Shown piece by piece: positions 9,516-20,932 of a DNA stretch of 22,500 nucleotides (within the stretch, counting starts at the first letter, position 1; each line of letters opens with the position of its first letter). This DNA comes from Bigelowiella natans CCMP2755. Taxonomy: Eukaryota > Cercozoa > Chlorarachniophyceae. The notes beneath the pieces are model-generated. The model was not told the origin of the DNA. It did not search any database and saw only the letters and a program-made list of their open reading frames with translations. Both the position numbers and the translations under genes were made by a program. Location: contig ADNK01000338.1 of the NCBI GenBank assembly GCA_000320545.1, forward strand, positions 1-22,500. Direction: 5' to 3'.

Positions 9516-10586
9516 ATGGTGCTGCGTATAGCCCCGACCCTCTTCATGAGCTGGTTTCTCTTTTTTCCCAAGATGAGCTCTGCTGACTACCCTTCATGCG
9601 CCCCTGGACTAACGTGCTCGAAAATTACCCCCTCTAATCACCCCAATATGCACTTCGATTGTGCTTATGTTCAACCTGCAAACGCTCGTGCCTTGGTCTA
9701 TCACATGCACGGTAACGACGGGCCGCGGTCAAAGGGAATGTTCTTCGATCTGATGCTACAACTTTCTGAGGCCGGTTTTAGTAGCTTAGCTTGTGACCAG
9801 CGGGGGTACTCGCCAGAAGCCTCTCCCAACGAAATGCCGGAGTATTATTATGACAAGCTAGTAGGCGACATATTCTCCATCGTCAACGCCTCTGGGCTAA
9901 ACCAGGACCCGGAAGGTAAATTCCACCTTGTTGCTCACGATCAAGGTGCTCGCGTTGGCTGGCATGCAATTGGCCTTGGAGAAGGCCGGCGCCGGTTTCT
10001 CTCCTTCTCTTCACTTTCGATCCCTCATTCGGACGTTTTCTCTGATGCACTATACGGTCCGTCAGCGGATAGTGACCAGCAGGCAGCAGTTCAGTATGTT
10101 CGGATGTTCATCCTTCCGAACTCCACCACTGTATACAACGACGCTATACTGAATACTGTTTGCAAGTCGTTCAGCCATCTTGATCAACCTTCTTGCCAGA
10201 GATCGCTTTGGTGGTACAATGGTGCAATCGACTCGGGGGCAGAGGCGCTCGCCCCTCTGGGCCCATACGGATACGTCCCCAAGTTCATTGGAATTCCACC
10301 AGATGTCCTGGCAAACATGACACAATATCCTCTTGATGGGGTGCCTCAAACGGTGAAGGTTGGCTACGTAAAGGAATTTCCAGTTTTGTTTTCTTGCGGA
10401 GCAGGGGACGGCTCTGACTTGTGCAAACCAAAATTTGGGGACCAGAGTGGAAAGCTAATTGAAAAATTTAAATATCTCCGGATGGACGCCCCTTGCTCCC
10501 ACAACATCTTGAAGTGCCCTGATGCAGCCCAAGTTCAGCAGCTCCAAGATGCGATTGTTGCTAACATACAATCAGTTTATGAATAA
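9516..10586 (+). CDS. Secreted alpha/beta-hydrolase, epoxide-hydrolase-like
   Basis: A single-exon 356-residue protein with an N-terminal hydrophobic signal (about residues 1-23). Alpha/beta-hydrolase marks in order: oxyanion-region HGND at 65-68 (HGxP in classical epoxide hydrolases), DQRGYSP at 94-100, and the nucleophile elbow LVAHDQGA with D142 as the predicted nucleophile. A lid region follows with WWYNGA around 232-237, then a probable acid at D298 in CGAGDGSD, and the catalytic His H329 in APCSHNIL. An Asp nucleophile points to epoxide hydrolase or haloalkane dehalogenase chemistry rather than esterase. Sequons at N124, N202 and N267 and many Cys residues fit secretion. AATAAA at 10803 could be its poly(A) signal. 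The neighbour at 8495 is divergent and also secreted. Substrate unknown. Confidence 0.83.
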   Translation: MVLRIAPTLFMSWFLFFPKMSSADYPSCAPGLTCSKITPSNHPNMHFDCAYVQPANARALVYHMHGNDGPRSKGMFFDLMLQLSEAGFSSLACDQRGYSPEASPNEMPEYYYDKLVGDIFSIVNASGLNQDPEGKFHLVAHDQGARVGWHAIGLGEGRRRFLSFSSLSIPHSDVFSDALYGPSADSDQQAAVQYVRMFILPNSTTVYNDAILNTVCKSFSHLDQPSCQRSLWWYNGAIDSGAEALAPLGPYGYVPKFIGIPPDVLANMTQYPLDGVPQTVKVGYVKEFPVLFSCGAGDGSDLCKPKFGDQSGKLIEKFKYLRMDAPCSHNILKCPDAAQVQQLQDAIVANIQSVYE

Positions 10587-12195
10587 TAGGATGATTGATT
10601 ACACTGCACGCAAGCATAGTGGATTTATGGATATTGATAAGTAGCCATACATATTGCATCAAAGTGCTTTGAAGTAAGCATGGTGCTGTCGACATTGCAT
10701 GTACACTTGCTCAAACTGCAACACATTTTTTTAATTGTAGCAAAGATGGCAAGCAGCTCTCATTGTTTAATATCATGAAATTTTGCTTGTTGTACTTAAT
10801 CCAATAAATGCATGTGGCAACAGACTGATAGTCACAGAATTGGCCGCGTATCGTAAGTCGGAAAAAGTTCTAGTCCTAGCTACGCATCAACATTGCACTT
10901 TGCGCCCACTTCTGCTTGTACTTATTTAATTGTTTGCCAAGTCTAGCGCTTGCAAAAGTCGCTTATTTTCACGTTTCTGTCCGACCTGAATGCCGATACG
11001 AACGTCAGAGCCTTATAGATCATTTTCCTCGCTGATAGATTCATTGCTATTTGGCCAAAACTAGGAAACTAGAAAATGAAGTTGTGCCGCAAGCTAGCAA
11101 GCCCCAGCATGCTAGCATGCGTTGACTTATAGAGCTCGTATGAGTTAACGGGTTGTCTATATAGTCATAACACAGACAGTCTGACAGTCTGCATGACAGC
11201 GTTTTTTGAGACGGATGCAATGAAGTGATTAAATCTTTTCAGTAGGTCATCCTAATTTATTAGCGCTGCAAAGCAGCGGCTACGCACAGCGCTCAAGTTG
11301 CATCATTGCATTATTTGTCTCGTCTAATGCTATGTGTGCGATTGCGACGCGATGTGTAATGAATCAAATTAAATTTGTTCAATAGTCATATGATAGATCG
11401 CTAGATCGACACAGTATCATATATGCTTGTGTGCATAGTATGTATGTAATACGTCGTATGGTGTGCTACATGTCTATCACGAGTATTACATGTGTCTCTA
11501 TAATAATTCATTCTCATAACTAGATAAATCTGTGCATGTGTGTAAGACTGGTGTAATCAATGCAAATTAAATTTATTCGATCAATGGTAGGATATCTAGA
11601 TATGGCTAGATAGTCTAGCAGTGTGAAGCATATGCGCTATCTAAGTCTAATAGCATAGTATGCGCTAGTGCGTCTAGGTCTAGATGTGTAACGCAATACG
11701 TCTTTCTTGAGCATATAATAACACGGCGTATGTCATGTTGTTCGTTGGAAGGCGGCACAAATTAGCCGGTACGCTACGATGGCGACTGCAATGCTCATCA
11801 GCCAAATTTTGCATGATAGCTGTAGATAGCTTCGACAATTTTTATTTTTCGATTGGACACGACAGTATGTGCTCGTACCGAAGAGATCGCTCAGCAGAGA
11901 AAAGTGAAATTATCATTCGATAGTTCTGTGTTACTAAGTGCACATTTTACGGACATACAAGAAACTCTATTTCATATTAATAATTTCGGGAATAAAGGAG
12001 CGAGTACCGAAGTTGTTCGATCACTTGTTCAATCATCGAGTAGTTTGCGAGAATACAAAGATAGCGAAGAGTGATCATCGAGTAGATACGTTAACTAAAT
12101 CGATTTCCCCCCACTATGATGTATGTGATTCTCATAAGGAGAGTTCCCCATACCCGTGACCCCGAATGATGATGCTATTTTCTGTATGTAAGCAA
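10587..12195. other. AT-rich intergenic spacer with palindromes and a weak internal duplication
   Basis: No recognisable gene. It contains AATAAA at 10803-10808, a perfect 14-bp palindrome GCATGCTAGCATGC at 11107-11120, and two similar stretches about 196 bp apart (near 11357 and 11553) that share AAATTAAATTT and following GATC/CTAG-rich sequence. A 73-codon open frame at 11853-12074 has no known match to me and no clear gene signals. As in the left spacer, microsatellites are absent. Confidence 0.55.
11107..11120. repeat. Perfect 14-bp palindrome
   Basis: GCATGCTAGCATGC is its own reverse complement. It is one of several CTAG/GCATGC palindromes in this spacer. Confidence 0.8.
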
Positions 12196-12852
12196 TTAAA
12201 ATTGAAGTCCAGCTTCCCTTGCCCCGTCAGCAATACCAGCTACACGCCCATGATATTTGTATCCGTTGCGGTCAAATACTACTCGCTCGATTCCCTTCTC
12301 CTTGGCTCTTTCGCCAAGAAGCTTTCCTACAATTTCTGCCTGTTCCTTAGGAGTCTTGTCAGCGATTTGCTCTTTCACCACTTTCTCCACAGTTCCAGCC
12401 GCTGCTAACGTATGGCCTAAGGAGTCGTCAATGATTTGGCCGTAGATGTGGTTATTGGATCTGAACACAGAAAGGCGTGGCTTCTCGGAGGTACCCTCAA
12501 CCTTCTTGCGGATCGAAAGTTTACGACGACTCCTACGCTCTTCCTTCGAAATTCGTTCGTTAATACCGTGACCAAACATAATGGCATCGCAACCAACGTC
12601 TCTGCTCATGGATGGTCTTAAGCCCTGCATGTGCATAGCCATAGGGGCAACAACCCCCCTAGCACCCACAGCTGAGAGGCTCAAGTCCCCAGCAGCAGCC
12701 CAGTTAGCTGTAACATAGCCCATTACGCATACACAACCAACTATAGCCCCAATGACAACTGCACTTAATGAGCTTCTTCGCTGAGAACTGAAACCACCCA
12801 ACATATTTTGCGTTGCCTCTGAGACAGGGGGGAGGGTTTGATAGGCGGACAT
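12196..12852 (-). CDS. rpl18: Organellar (probably plastid) ribosomal protein uL18, nuclear-encoded
   Basis: uL18 binds 5S rRNA in the large ribosomal subunit. Residues about 101-218 form a complete bacterial-type L18 of usual length: [37 protein letters not shown], then [20 protein letters not shown], ending in the conserved GLQF. The preceding 100 residues are an import extension: a polar 29-residue start, a hydrophobic segment (about 30-47, [17 protein letters not shown]), then a Ser/Ala/Arg-containing transit-like stretch. A membrane-type segment followed by a transit peptide is what bipartite targeting to a complex plastid requires. The hydrophobic core lies unusually far from the N-terminus. 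No intron is seen. It is head-to-head with MON2. Mitochondrial location is the alternative. Confidence 0.92.
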   Translation of the reverse strand: MSAYQTLPPVSEATQNMLGGFSSQRRSSLSAVVIGAIVGCVCVMGYVTANWAAAGDLSLSAVGARGVVAPMAMHMQGLRPSMSRDVGCDAIMFGHGINERISKEERRSRRKLSIRKKVEGTSEKPRLSVFRSNNHIYGQIIDDSLGHTLAAAGTVEKVVKEQIADKTPKEQAEIVGKLLGERAKEKGIERVVFDRNGYKYHGRVAGIADGAREAGLQF

Positions 12853-13523
12853 TCGAGTGGTGTGGGGAAAGGGTCTGATCAGACTTAAAGTCTTTCTCGG
12901 CTACATTATCATTTTGCAAATAAAGGACAAAAAATGGAGAAATCCATAATTTTCTTGTCGCAATAAATGAAATAAACGATATCAGAGTAAATATGCATGT
13001 AGCCGAGGAACACAGGAGCCTGGAATTACATAATCGCCGCCCCGTTGAACCGTCACTGACCGTCAGTCTCGGAGACTCTCTTTCTCGGAACATCTTTGCC
13101 GCCGTAAAGAAGTGCGGAAATGCGCACTTGGAATTCGGAATGTATTTGCTCTTTTTTAGTACCAACATATCGAGTTTCCATATGAAAATGAAGGTGACGT
13201 TGATTTTGGAACGTATTTGCGGTTTTATTTGCTGTCTCATGGGTAAATTGCACTCCTTTACAGTACGGTCAGCTTCAGATTTCGCACGTCATTTGGAATT
13301 GTCGGCAATGGAAGCCTGTCCGCGCCCCTGAGGAAAGCACAAGCTTGGCTTTAATACAGCGCCTATAGGCCCTCACGGAATCGGTGGACTATAAGGTTGC
13401 GTGATAATTGTTGTGTTTTCGGTTGTATCGCTCTCACTGCGCCTAACAACTCTTTCACCGGCTTTCGGACAATGCATCCCAGTCAGCAGCTGACGTTTTC
13501 ACGATGTGGTATTTCCAAAGGGG
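12853..13523. other. Head-to-head spacer between L18 and MON2
   Basis: Must hold the promoters and 5' UTRs of both genes. Open frames on both strands exist (such as 12993-13331 plus) but show no family signature or splice continuity and are treated as chance. An in-frame TGA at 13491 bounds the MON2 N-terminus. Confidence 0.6.
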
Positions 13524-15319
13524 ATGGAGGAGCTCCAGAATGCCCTTCGGCTGTATAGCGTCGTCAATTCGATCGAATCTGACCTCAGATCGATATGCCT
13601 CGAGAGCCGAAAGAAAGGCAAAGGGATGTTCATGCAGCTGAAGCAGGTTACCCCCATCCCCAACCCCTGATGTTTCTTGGCGAAAGAATTTGCTCAGAGG
13701 GACTTCGTGTTTCCTTTTAGGCTGCGGAGAAGGTAATTGTACGGCTGCGAGGAATCCACGAGCAACACGCGGCTTTTGCACAACACAAGACCAACTATCT
13801 TTATCGTACAAACATGCTAAAGGAGAACCTCGATGCCATCCAGAAGGTCGGGTACTTGTAGAATGGGGGGGGGTCAAGTGGGGCAGCGAATTGAAGATGA
13901 CGTGGGGACGAGAATGGGAATTCCTTACGCATTCAAGCACTTTCGCTACCCATTTTTTTAAAGAGAAAAAATGTAATTAAATTGACGAGTTTTTGTAAAT
14001 GCTTAACAGCCCCTCAGTTGGCATTAATGCCAAGTTAGTCGTGCCGATTAGCTGCGTTGCAGATAAATTCTGTGCTGCTTTACCTGATATATCAAGTTTC
14101 AAGAAACATATCTGGGATGTTATTATTATTCAACAGGCAAGTAATGCGCACAACAGCATCGATAGGGACACAAACTACCAATATCAGGTCCCTTTTCTTG
14201 TGGCAATCATCAATATATCTCCTCCTTCCATCTTCCCCGTCCCCCCCCCCCTTTCCCTCCTTCCGAATCGATAGTTGAGGAAAGAAAGACACATTTCAAT
14301 TTCAATAAACACGGTTCTAGTATAGAATCAATTCAAGATCACAATCACCGACATCTTTCACAACAATTTCGATCGTTTCCCAGTACACGGAGGACGGCGA
14401 AAAGATGACGGAAGGCTACATGCGGATAAGATTACAATACCTGGACGAAGAAATGAAGAAGAAGGTAGAGGGATTCTCTGCGTGCTCCACGGCCTTCCCT
14501 TCAAAAAAATATAAGATTCACACCGTATTATTTTCACTTGGGTCTAGGATGATTAGATTCAATCAAGCATGCCGTTTATTGCAGCAGTATATCCTTCACT
14601 CAACCGCCCCCAACCCTCTCTCCTTACTCTTCTCCTTCTCCTTCTCCAAGGCGTTCATTTTCAGTCAGGATGCCCTCAACACGTTACGGTACAGAATATA
14701 CGACGGTCGTTGTCATCATCGTTTTGCAGTTATCGGAGCTCTTTTCTTGCACGCAGACAGTCACCGTCACCACAACTCAATAAAATTATTAGGTCCCAAC
14801 AAACGCTGCGTCCATTTCTTATAGCATGCGCAACGAAGTGGCCAGGGTAACAACACAGACACACCATTTCCTGTGGTTATAACCCCTTGTCAACCATGCC
14901 CGGTTTTGTCCCATGTTCTTACTTGCTTTTGTTGGCGATCCGACTATACAGCGTCACGCTGCTGGCTCTGAACGCAATGCAGCGTCTTCTGAGCATCGGT
15001 AGGAAATCACAATGAGTTGGCAGTGTTGACAGGACTATATATGACCACTATCGATGAAACAAATGCATGTACATTTGTTGTAGATAACGACATAATTGGA
15101 GTAATATCGTTCCTTTGAGGGACATGATCACTATTGCCCGAATACTCACAACTTTTTCGAATCAATCCCCGGCCTCACGCCCCCCCCCCTCTCCCCCTCG
15201 CTCTTTTATTTTTTTTTGAATTTACATGTGCACGTTTACAGGGGCCATTGTGGATACCCAGCCTGGAATTATCATCGGCACGCTACGAATTCAGGCTGAA
15301 ACTAAGCATCAAGTACTCA

Positions 15320-15411
<92 letters not shown>

Positions 15412-15984
15412 TGTTCGCACTCATACTAGCACAAGCAATACGATTGCTAAATGTTTAAGATGGCGAATCCATGATGTTCCATGTACAAAAAAAACAACCC
15501 GTAATTTCGACGTTCATCTCGATTTCCCACTTTGAAGAAGAAAGAGAAGAAGAAGAAGAATGAGAAGAAAAAGAAGAACAAGAAGAAATGATGATGGTGA
15601 TGAGGAAAGCTACTCCTTGATTAGCTACTCCATCTTTCACTGCGAACGTCTCTAACATCTCGCATTTCTTCCTCCCGGCTATTGAAGAAGGGAGAGCCTA
15701 CAGCGTGAATGTTCCACAAATGACGGACTAATTACATGATATCGATGATAACAATCACAAAGGGCGTCCAATTGAAGATCCTGCAAACGCTGACACTAGC
15801 TCTAACCCCTGTCATTTCTGCGGCAAGTGCTAACACCATCCGCCTCGCTGCTGCATCAGCTATTCCAAGGTGAGACGAGAGGAGCAACTCATATTCGCAT
15901 TGTTTCACACTAGGAAGAGTAGAGGAGGAGAACATTAGAAAAAATGTCCTCTCTCACTCCTTCATTTTATTATATATAAATATA

Positions 15985-16043
<59 letters not shown>

Positions 16044-17873
16044 TATTCTTATAGCGGACTCTACTCCTGAATTCTGGTCTCCCCCCCCCCCCTCTCCCCT
16101 TTCAGACCCACGTCGCTGCCGGGAGAAGACATGAAAGGAGGCGGTGAGCATCAGCCTGGCGTCGTGAAGAAGCATAAGATCGATTTGAACACGCCAAAAG
16201 AGTGAGTACCCGCAAGCTGCTCCCCACCCTTTTCATATCGTAAATAAGATGAAGTGCACAGTCAACGACTGGAGGGAGGTGGAAAAAAATTCTATTTGAG
16301 ATTGGATCCCAAAATGCAAGCGTGGGGATCAGTTATTTTACGAGAAAGAAATGGCGCTGTGTGCGTGCGTCCTCTTGTTACGGTTGGTACTGCGGAATAA
16401 TTAAACTTACTCTCTCTCTATATCTCTCTACCCCGCTCTCTGTGGAATTTTTACCCCCCCCCCAATATCAAGGCTGCAAGTTAGCCAAATCCCCCGCGCG
16501 GCAAGAATCTCCGACCTTGTTGATACGGAAGGTGCTGTTCTCCACCTCCCCCCCCCCCCCCCCCCCCTTCAGTAGCGGTTTGTATGGTAAGGCGTCTTAC
16601 GTTCTGTGCAGCGGGGCGAAGATGACAACGAATGTTCCAACCGCTTGATCCACTCGAATTAAATACTTAAATAAAAATAAAGTTCAATAAAAATAGAAAT
16701 AACAATAGCGGTATAAAAACTTTGCGGGGCTAACTTTTCCACAAACCTGCTACGCACGTGTTTGTCGTTAACTGCAGGGCTGGAGACGATCATGCTGCAA
16801 TCTCTATCAATATGCTTTAGGTAATAGTGTTAGTAATATAGAGGGAGGGCGATCATTGAGATAGAGTATTTTGCCTCTGCTTACTGTAGACTTCTTGGGG
16901 TATCTACCGCCGCCATCTATCACACGGCATTTGCTACCTTGCGACAGGTCGGTTAACGCAGTGTTTCCGCGTCCTGTGTTTCCTTCTATTGTTTTTGGAT
17001 GGCGCAAATGAGAAAATGCAATTTATCATATTAGCCTGACAACACACACACACACAAATACGTAATGCTTACAACACAGGTCGTTCAGCTGCTCTACGAT
17101 AGCGTTTCGCAGGTTAGAGAACGCTGAGAATATATCTCCAGACGTCGCCCTTGATGAGTGTTAATTGCAATCGTCAGTACAAATGAGAAATGGTAACACA
17201 TCAATCCAGGTGTTCCAGAAGGTGCCAGAACTAGGCAAAAATACATCCGGGGAAGAAGCAAAGCTAGACAAGCTTCCGCTCGAAGCAAGTAGGCTTGCCA
17301 CATTGTCTTGCTTTTCCTCCGCACATCTCAAATATCAGAGCATGGCTTGTGATTGCGGTCGTTGCGGTTAGAGTTTATAGAGTCTTCGTGCAAGGGCCAT
17401 AACCACCGAAATACCGATATTCGATGAATTGGAATGTAGATTTGATTTACATCTCCAATTCAAATCGTGTGAATCTTGGCTTTATCTCTCGAAAAAAATA
17501 TGTTTTTTCCATGCCCACTGCCATTACCCCCCCCCCCCCCCCGCCGCCCCCCTTTCTATCTCCCTCCTTTCTACACCATACACAAAGATGGCGAGAAACT
17601 ATTCATTTTTATCTATTATTTTTTGATTCTGATGGACATGAGAGAAAAAATAGGAGCCCTGAGGCATCTCCCTACTACCCCCCCCCCCCTCTTCCTCCCA
17701 CTTTTATTAGAAATGGCCTTTAAATTGTTCAAAGATCTATGCTATTTGGCCACTGCGGAGGGTACAAAGACGGAATGGCTAATGGTAACGTGTATGTAGC
17801 GCTCTCTGATCATATCCTCTTCTTTATCTTCGTCTGTATGAACGCGTGCGCGTGCGCGTGTGAGTGAGTGAGC

Positions 17874-17919
<46 letters not shown>

Positions 17920-18822
17920 AGGGAAAGTAAAAAAGCCAGCAAATTTCCGCAGGTATCGAGGATGCCTAGTGTCTCTCAAACAGCATGCTTGGAGCTGATC
18001 GAGCTAGTGCTAAAAACGCATCATCGCATGTACGCAGCAGAGTGTTGACCTAACTATAAATCTAACAGCATTTTCCATACTCCTTTCGAGCAGCTTTACG
18101 CAACAACAATAACAACAACGACGCCATTTCTCTTCCGAATCTCTAGATTCTACTAGTTTTTATGTTCAATACTTAGCGTATCTCTCCTACTATAAACTGT
18201 TTGAGTTTGCTTACAGTGCGTGAGCGCCTGTGTGTTATATATGCGCGTATGAAACGCCGGTGGTATGCAGTAACAAGTGAAATTAATAAACGGTCACGAT
18301 CATCATTTCATGGCCTTTGGAATCAATTTGTTCAGCTTCAAGTCGGAGCCGTTCTTCACACACCTAGTGCAACAACAGCTGGGGACTATGCTGGTATCCC
18401 CCCCCCTCCTCCTCTCCTCCCTTCTCCCCCTTGCAAGCACAAGCAAGCACAAGATTCACGCAATTACTTATTTTCCCTGATGTATCCGTTTGGTATCCCC
18501 TCCGCTTCCTTTTCCTTCTTAATATTGCTAGGTAACACAGCTCAGGACGGCGTACGAGTTCCCAAAGGTACTTCTTCCGCTATTTGTAGCTGCCGATATG
18601 ATGATGATGATGATGACGATGATGATGGTGATGATGTGCCTTTGTGATGCATGATTAGATTCTAAACAGTAGAGCTGAAATTATCCCCTCCCCCTTCCCC
18701 CCCCGTTTCCTACATAGGTGTTGCGCCTTGTTAGAATCGGCACGGTTCTCGTCAGGGAGTACCGGAAAAGATTGGTAACAATAAACGCAACACATATGCT
18801 ACTGCGTTTCGAATATCAAGAG

Positions 18823-18866
<44 letters not shown>

Positions 18867-20162
18867 CTAGTGTATAGTGATTCTGTTTAATGATCATCGG
18901 TATGATTACGATGTTTTCCCCCCTTATCCAGATCTCTGAGTGCGAGATGCTGCTCTCTATCTTCGTTCGCATGTACAAGGCTCTAACTTTTAAGACAACA
19001 GCACATCCTATCAGCTGCACTTATCTGCCAAAATACTTCTCAACACTTAGACTGATTAAAGGCGCTGCTAGAGAGGCTGCTTTCTTCCATCTCCCTCGCT
19101 AAAGTGTTGTTTGTGTTGTCTGTGTTGTCCTAGGCTGGAACCTGATTTCCCCTTATGGCACCGGGTTCTGATATTGGAAGGTGCTGCCTGCTAATGCCAC
19201 TACTCTCTCTTATGTCGGATGCAGGAGATATACGCTTTTCCTCTCGGCACTCCCACCCCCCCCCCTCCCTCACCCTACCCCTCTATGCGGTCGCATATGT
19301 ACTAGCCCGACGGTGATGATAGCCTCCACGCGGAAAATGCGAGCATGCAAACGACTGACATTCTGTGTGCACGTATATCAGGCATCTGTGAGTTCTGCGA
19401 TGACCCGGACTTACTGTAATGCGAAGCAGCAAGAAACACCGCGATTATTGACATGTTATCTAATGCCAATGCCGCTATTCGGACGTAGTTACTGCGCTTT
19501 ATCTTTGGATTAAATGCGGAAGTATCTTTCGCACTTCTGTGCTCGCGTCAATGCGCGTGCTGCCTTCATAGAGCTGTCTCAATATATATGAGAGAATGTA
19601 GATATTACCAACTCCTTCCTCTTGTTGTCAAACGATGACGACTCGCCTTTCGAGAGAACATCTTCTAGCATAGAGAGTTGGTCTCCCTTGCCTAATCGTC
19701 GCTGTTTACATTCACGCAGCTACCACGTGTTCGTCTCTTACGACATGCAACCTCCCGCAACGAAGGTGGTGCGACTTATCGGTTTCGTTTTCAATGAATA
19801 GAAATGCGCCTTGGTTATTGATTGGAGATTGCCATGGATACGATATGCTCCGTAGGTTTTCGGTTCCATCACGCACGTCCTGTCGAGGTGAATTTGAATA
19901 TACAACGACAACGATAACAACAATCACCTCTCCAATCATCGTGTAGGCCGTGTTGATATTATCATGCGTTTGAAAGGTTTGTGCAGCACGCGAACTGGAG
20001 CAAGAACCCCTCGCTATCCGACCAAGGGGGGGGGGGAGCAGCAGGGCAACAACAAGGCGCTCTTCCAGGTTGTCGGAACTACTCGAATTTATGCGCCCCC
20101 GCCATTGATAAGTCAATTTGGAAAATGAAAGAATTGGAAATGTTATTCCATTTCTCTCTCTG

Positions 20163-20218
<56 letters not shown>

Positions 20219-20878
20219 GCGCGCACACACACACAAATGCAAATGCACACGCAGGGGCAGCTAAAGCGCCTACCTCGGCCGCGACGGTGACATCATCCTT
20301 CGCATCTACAATGCTATCCACGTTCGGGGTGAGGAGAGCGAATGCCCCGAGCACGCCCTCAACGGAGATAATCGGAGCCCACCAGACGTACTCAGGAGGG
20401 GGGGGTAAGCATTCATGCTGTTGATCTATGCTTGGATAATCATCTCTCACTCGGAGAAAGAGAAGAAGAAGAAGAAGAAGAAGAAGAGGAGGACCAAGCA
20501 GTCACTATTGTAGATGGTGTTTCGATGATGATGTGCATGGTCTTCGAGATAAAAACCGCACGATTATTCGCCTCGGAACGCATGCGTTGTCGCTATTAAA
20601 AATTTGTATATTCCCGACATAGGATTTTCCACCTTTAGTGGCAGTTCCCCCCCCCCCCCCCCTCTCTCTTTCTCACTCTCATACTGCCCCACACTCATCT
20701 CACATAAAAAGGGTGCATATACAAGGACTTACACCGTCGTCATCGGACCCCACGCCTGAAAGCCTGGGCGCCTCCATGTGGAAAAACCACCGCTCGGGGA
20801 GGGGGAAGTCCAAAGGGCTTGCCCTGGTTTCCGACCTCTCCCCCCCCAACTACCCAGAAACCTAATGACCCACACACA

Positions 20879-20932
<54 letters not shown>

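Noticed and set aside
12993-13331. 112-codon plus-strand open frame upstream of MON2
   Set aside because: No family signature, no splice continuity into exon 1, and an in-frame stop at 13491 in the MON2 frame; treated as 5' spacer.
13455-13940. 161-codon minus-strand open frame
   Set aside because: Antisense shadow of MON2 exons 1 and 2, whose plus-strand frames match the family and have proper splice sites.
14061-14135. Candidate extra exon ending in a GC donor (CAG|GCAAGT)
   Set aside because: No frame joins both neighbours in phase without loss of the 14384 exon frame, and the peptide has no MON2 resemblance. The 13846-14384 join is already phase-correct.
14900-14951. A reading PMFLLAFVGDPTIQ just before MON2 exon 5 that resembles the conserved PFL.AC..KDP segment
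   Set aside because: It is one base out of frame with the following exon, lies on a pyrimidine-rich intron end, and has no acceptor AG between the upstream stop and itself. The splice at 14951/14952 gives matching phase with the 14669 exon.
18973-18984. Apparent GC donor after MYK in MON2 exon 18
   Set aside because: The GT at 18973 gives the right phase and joins to VRMLEPDFPLW, which fits the MON2 family, so no GC donor is needed.
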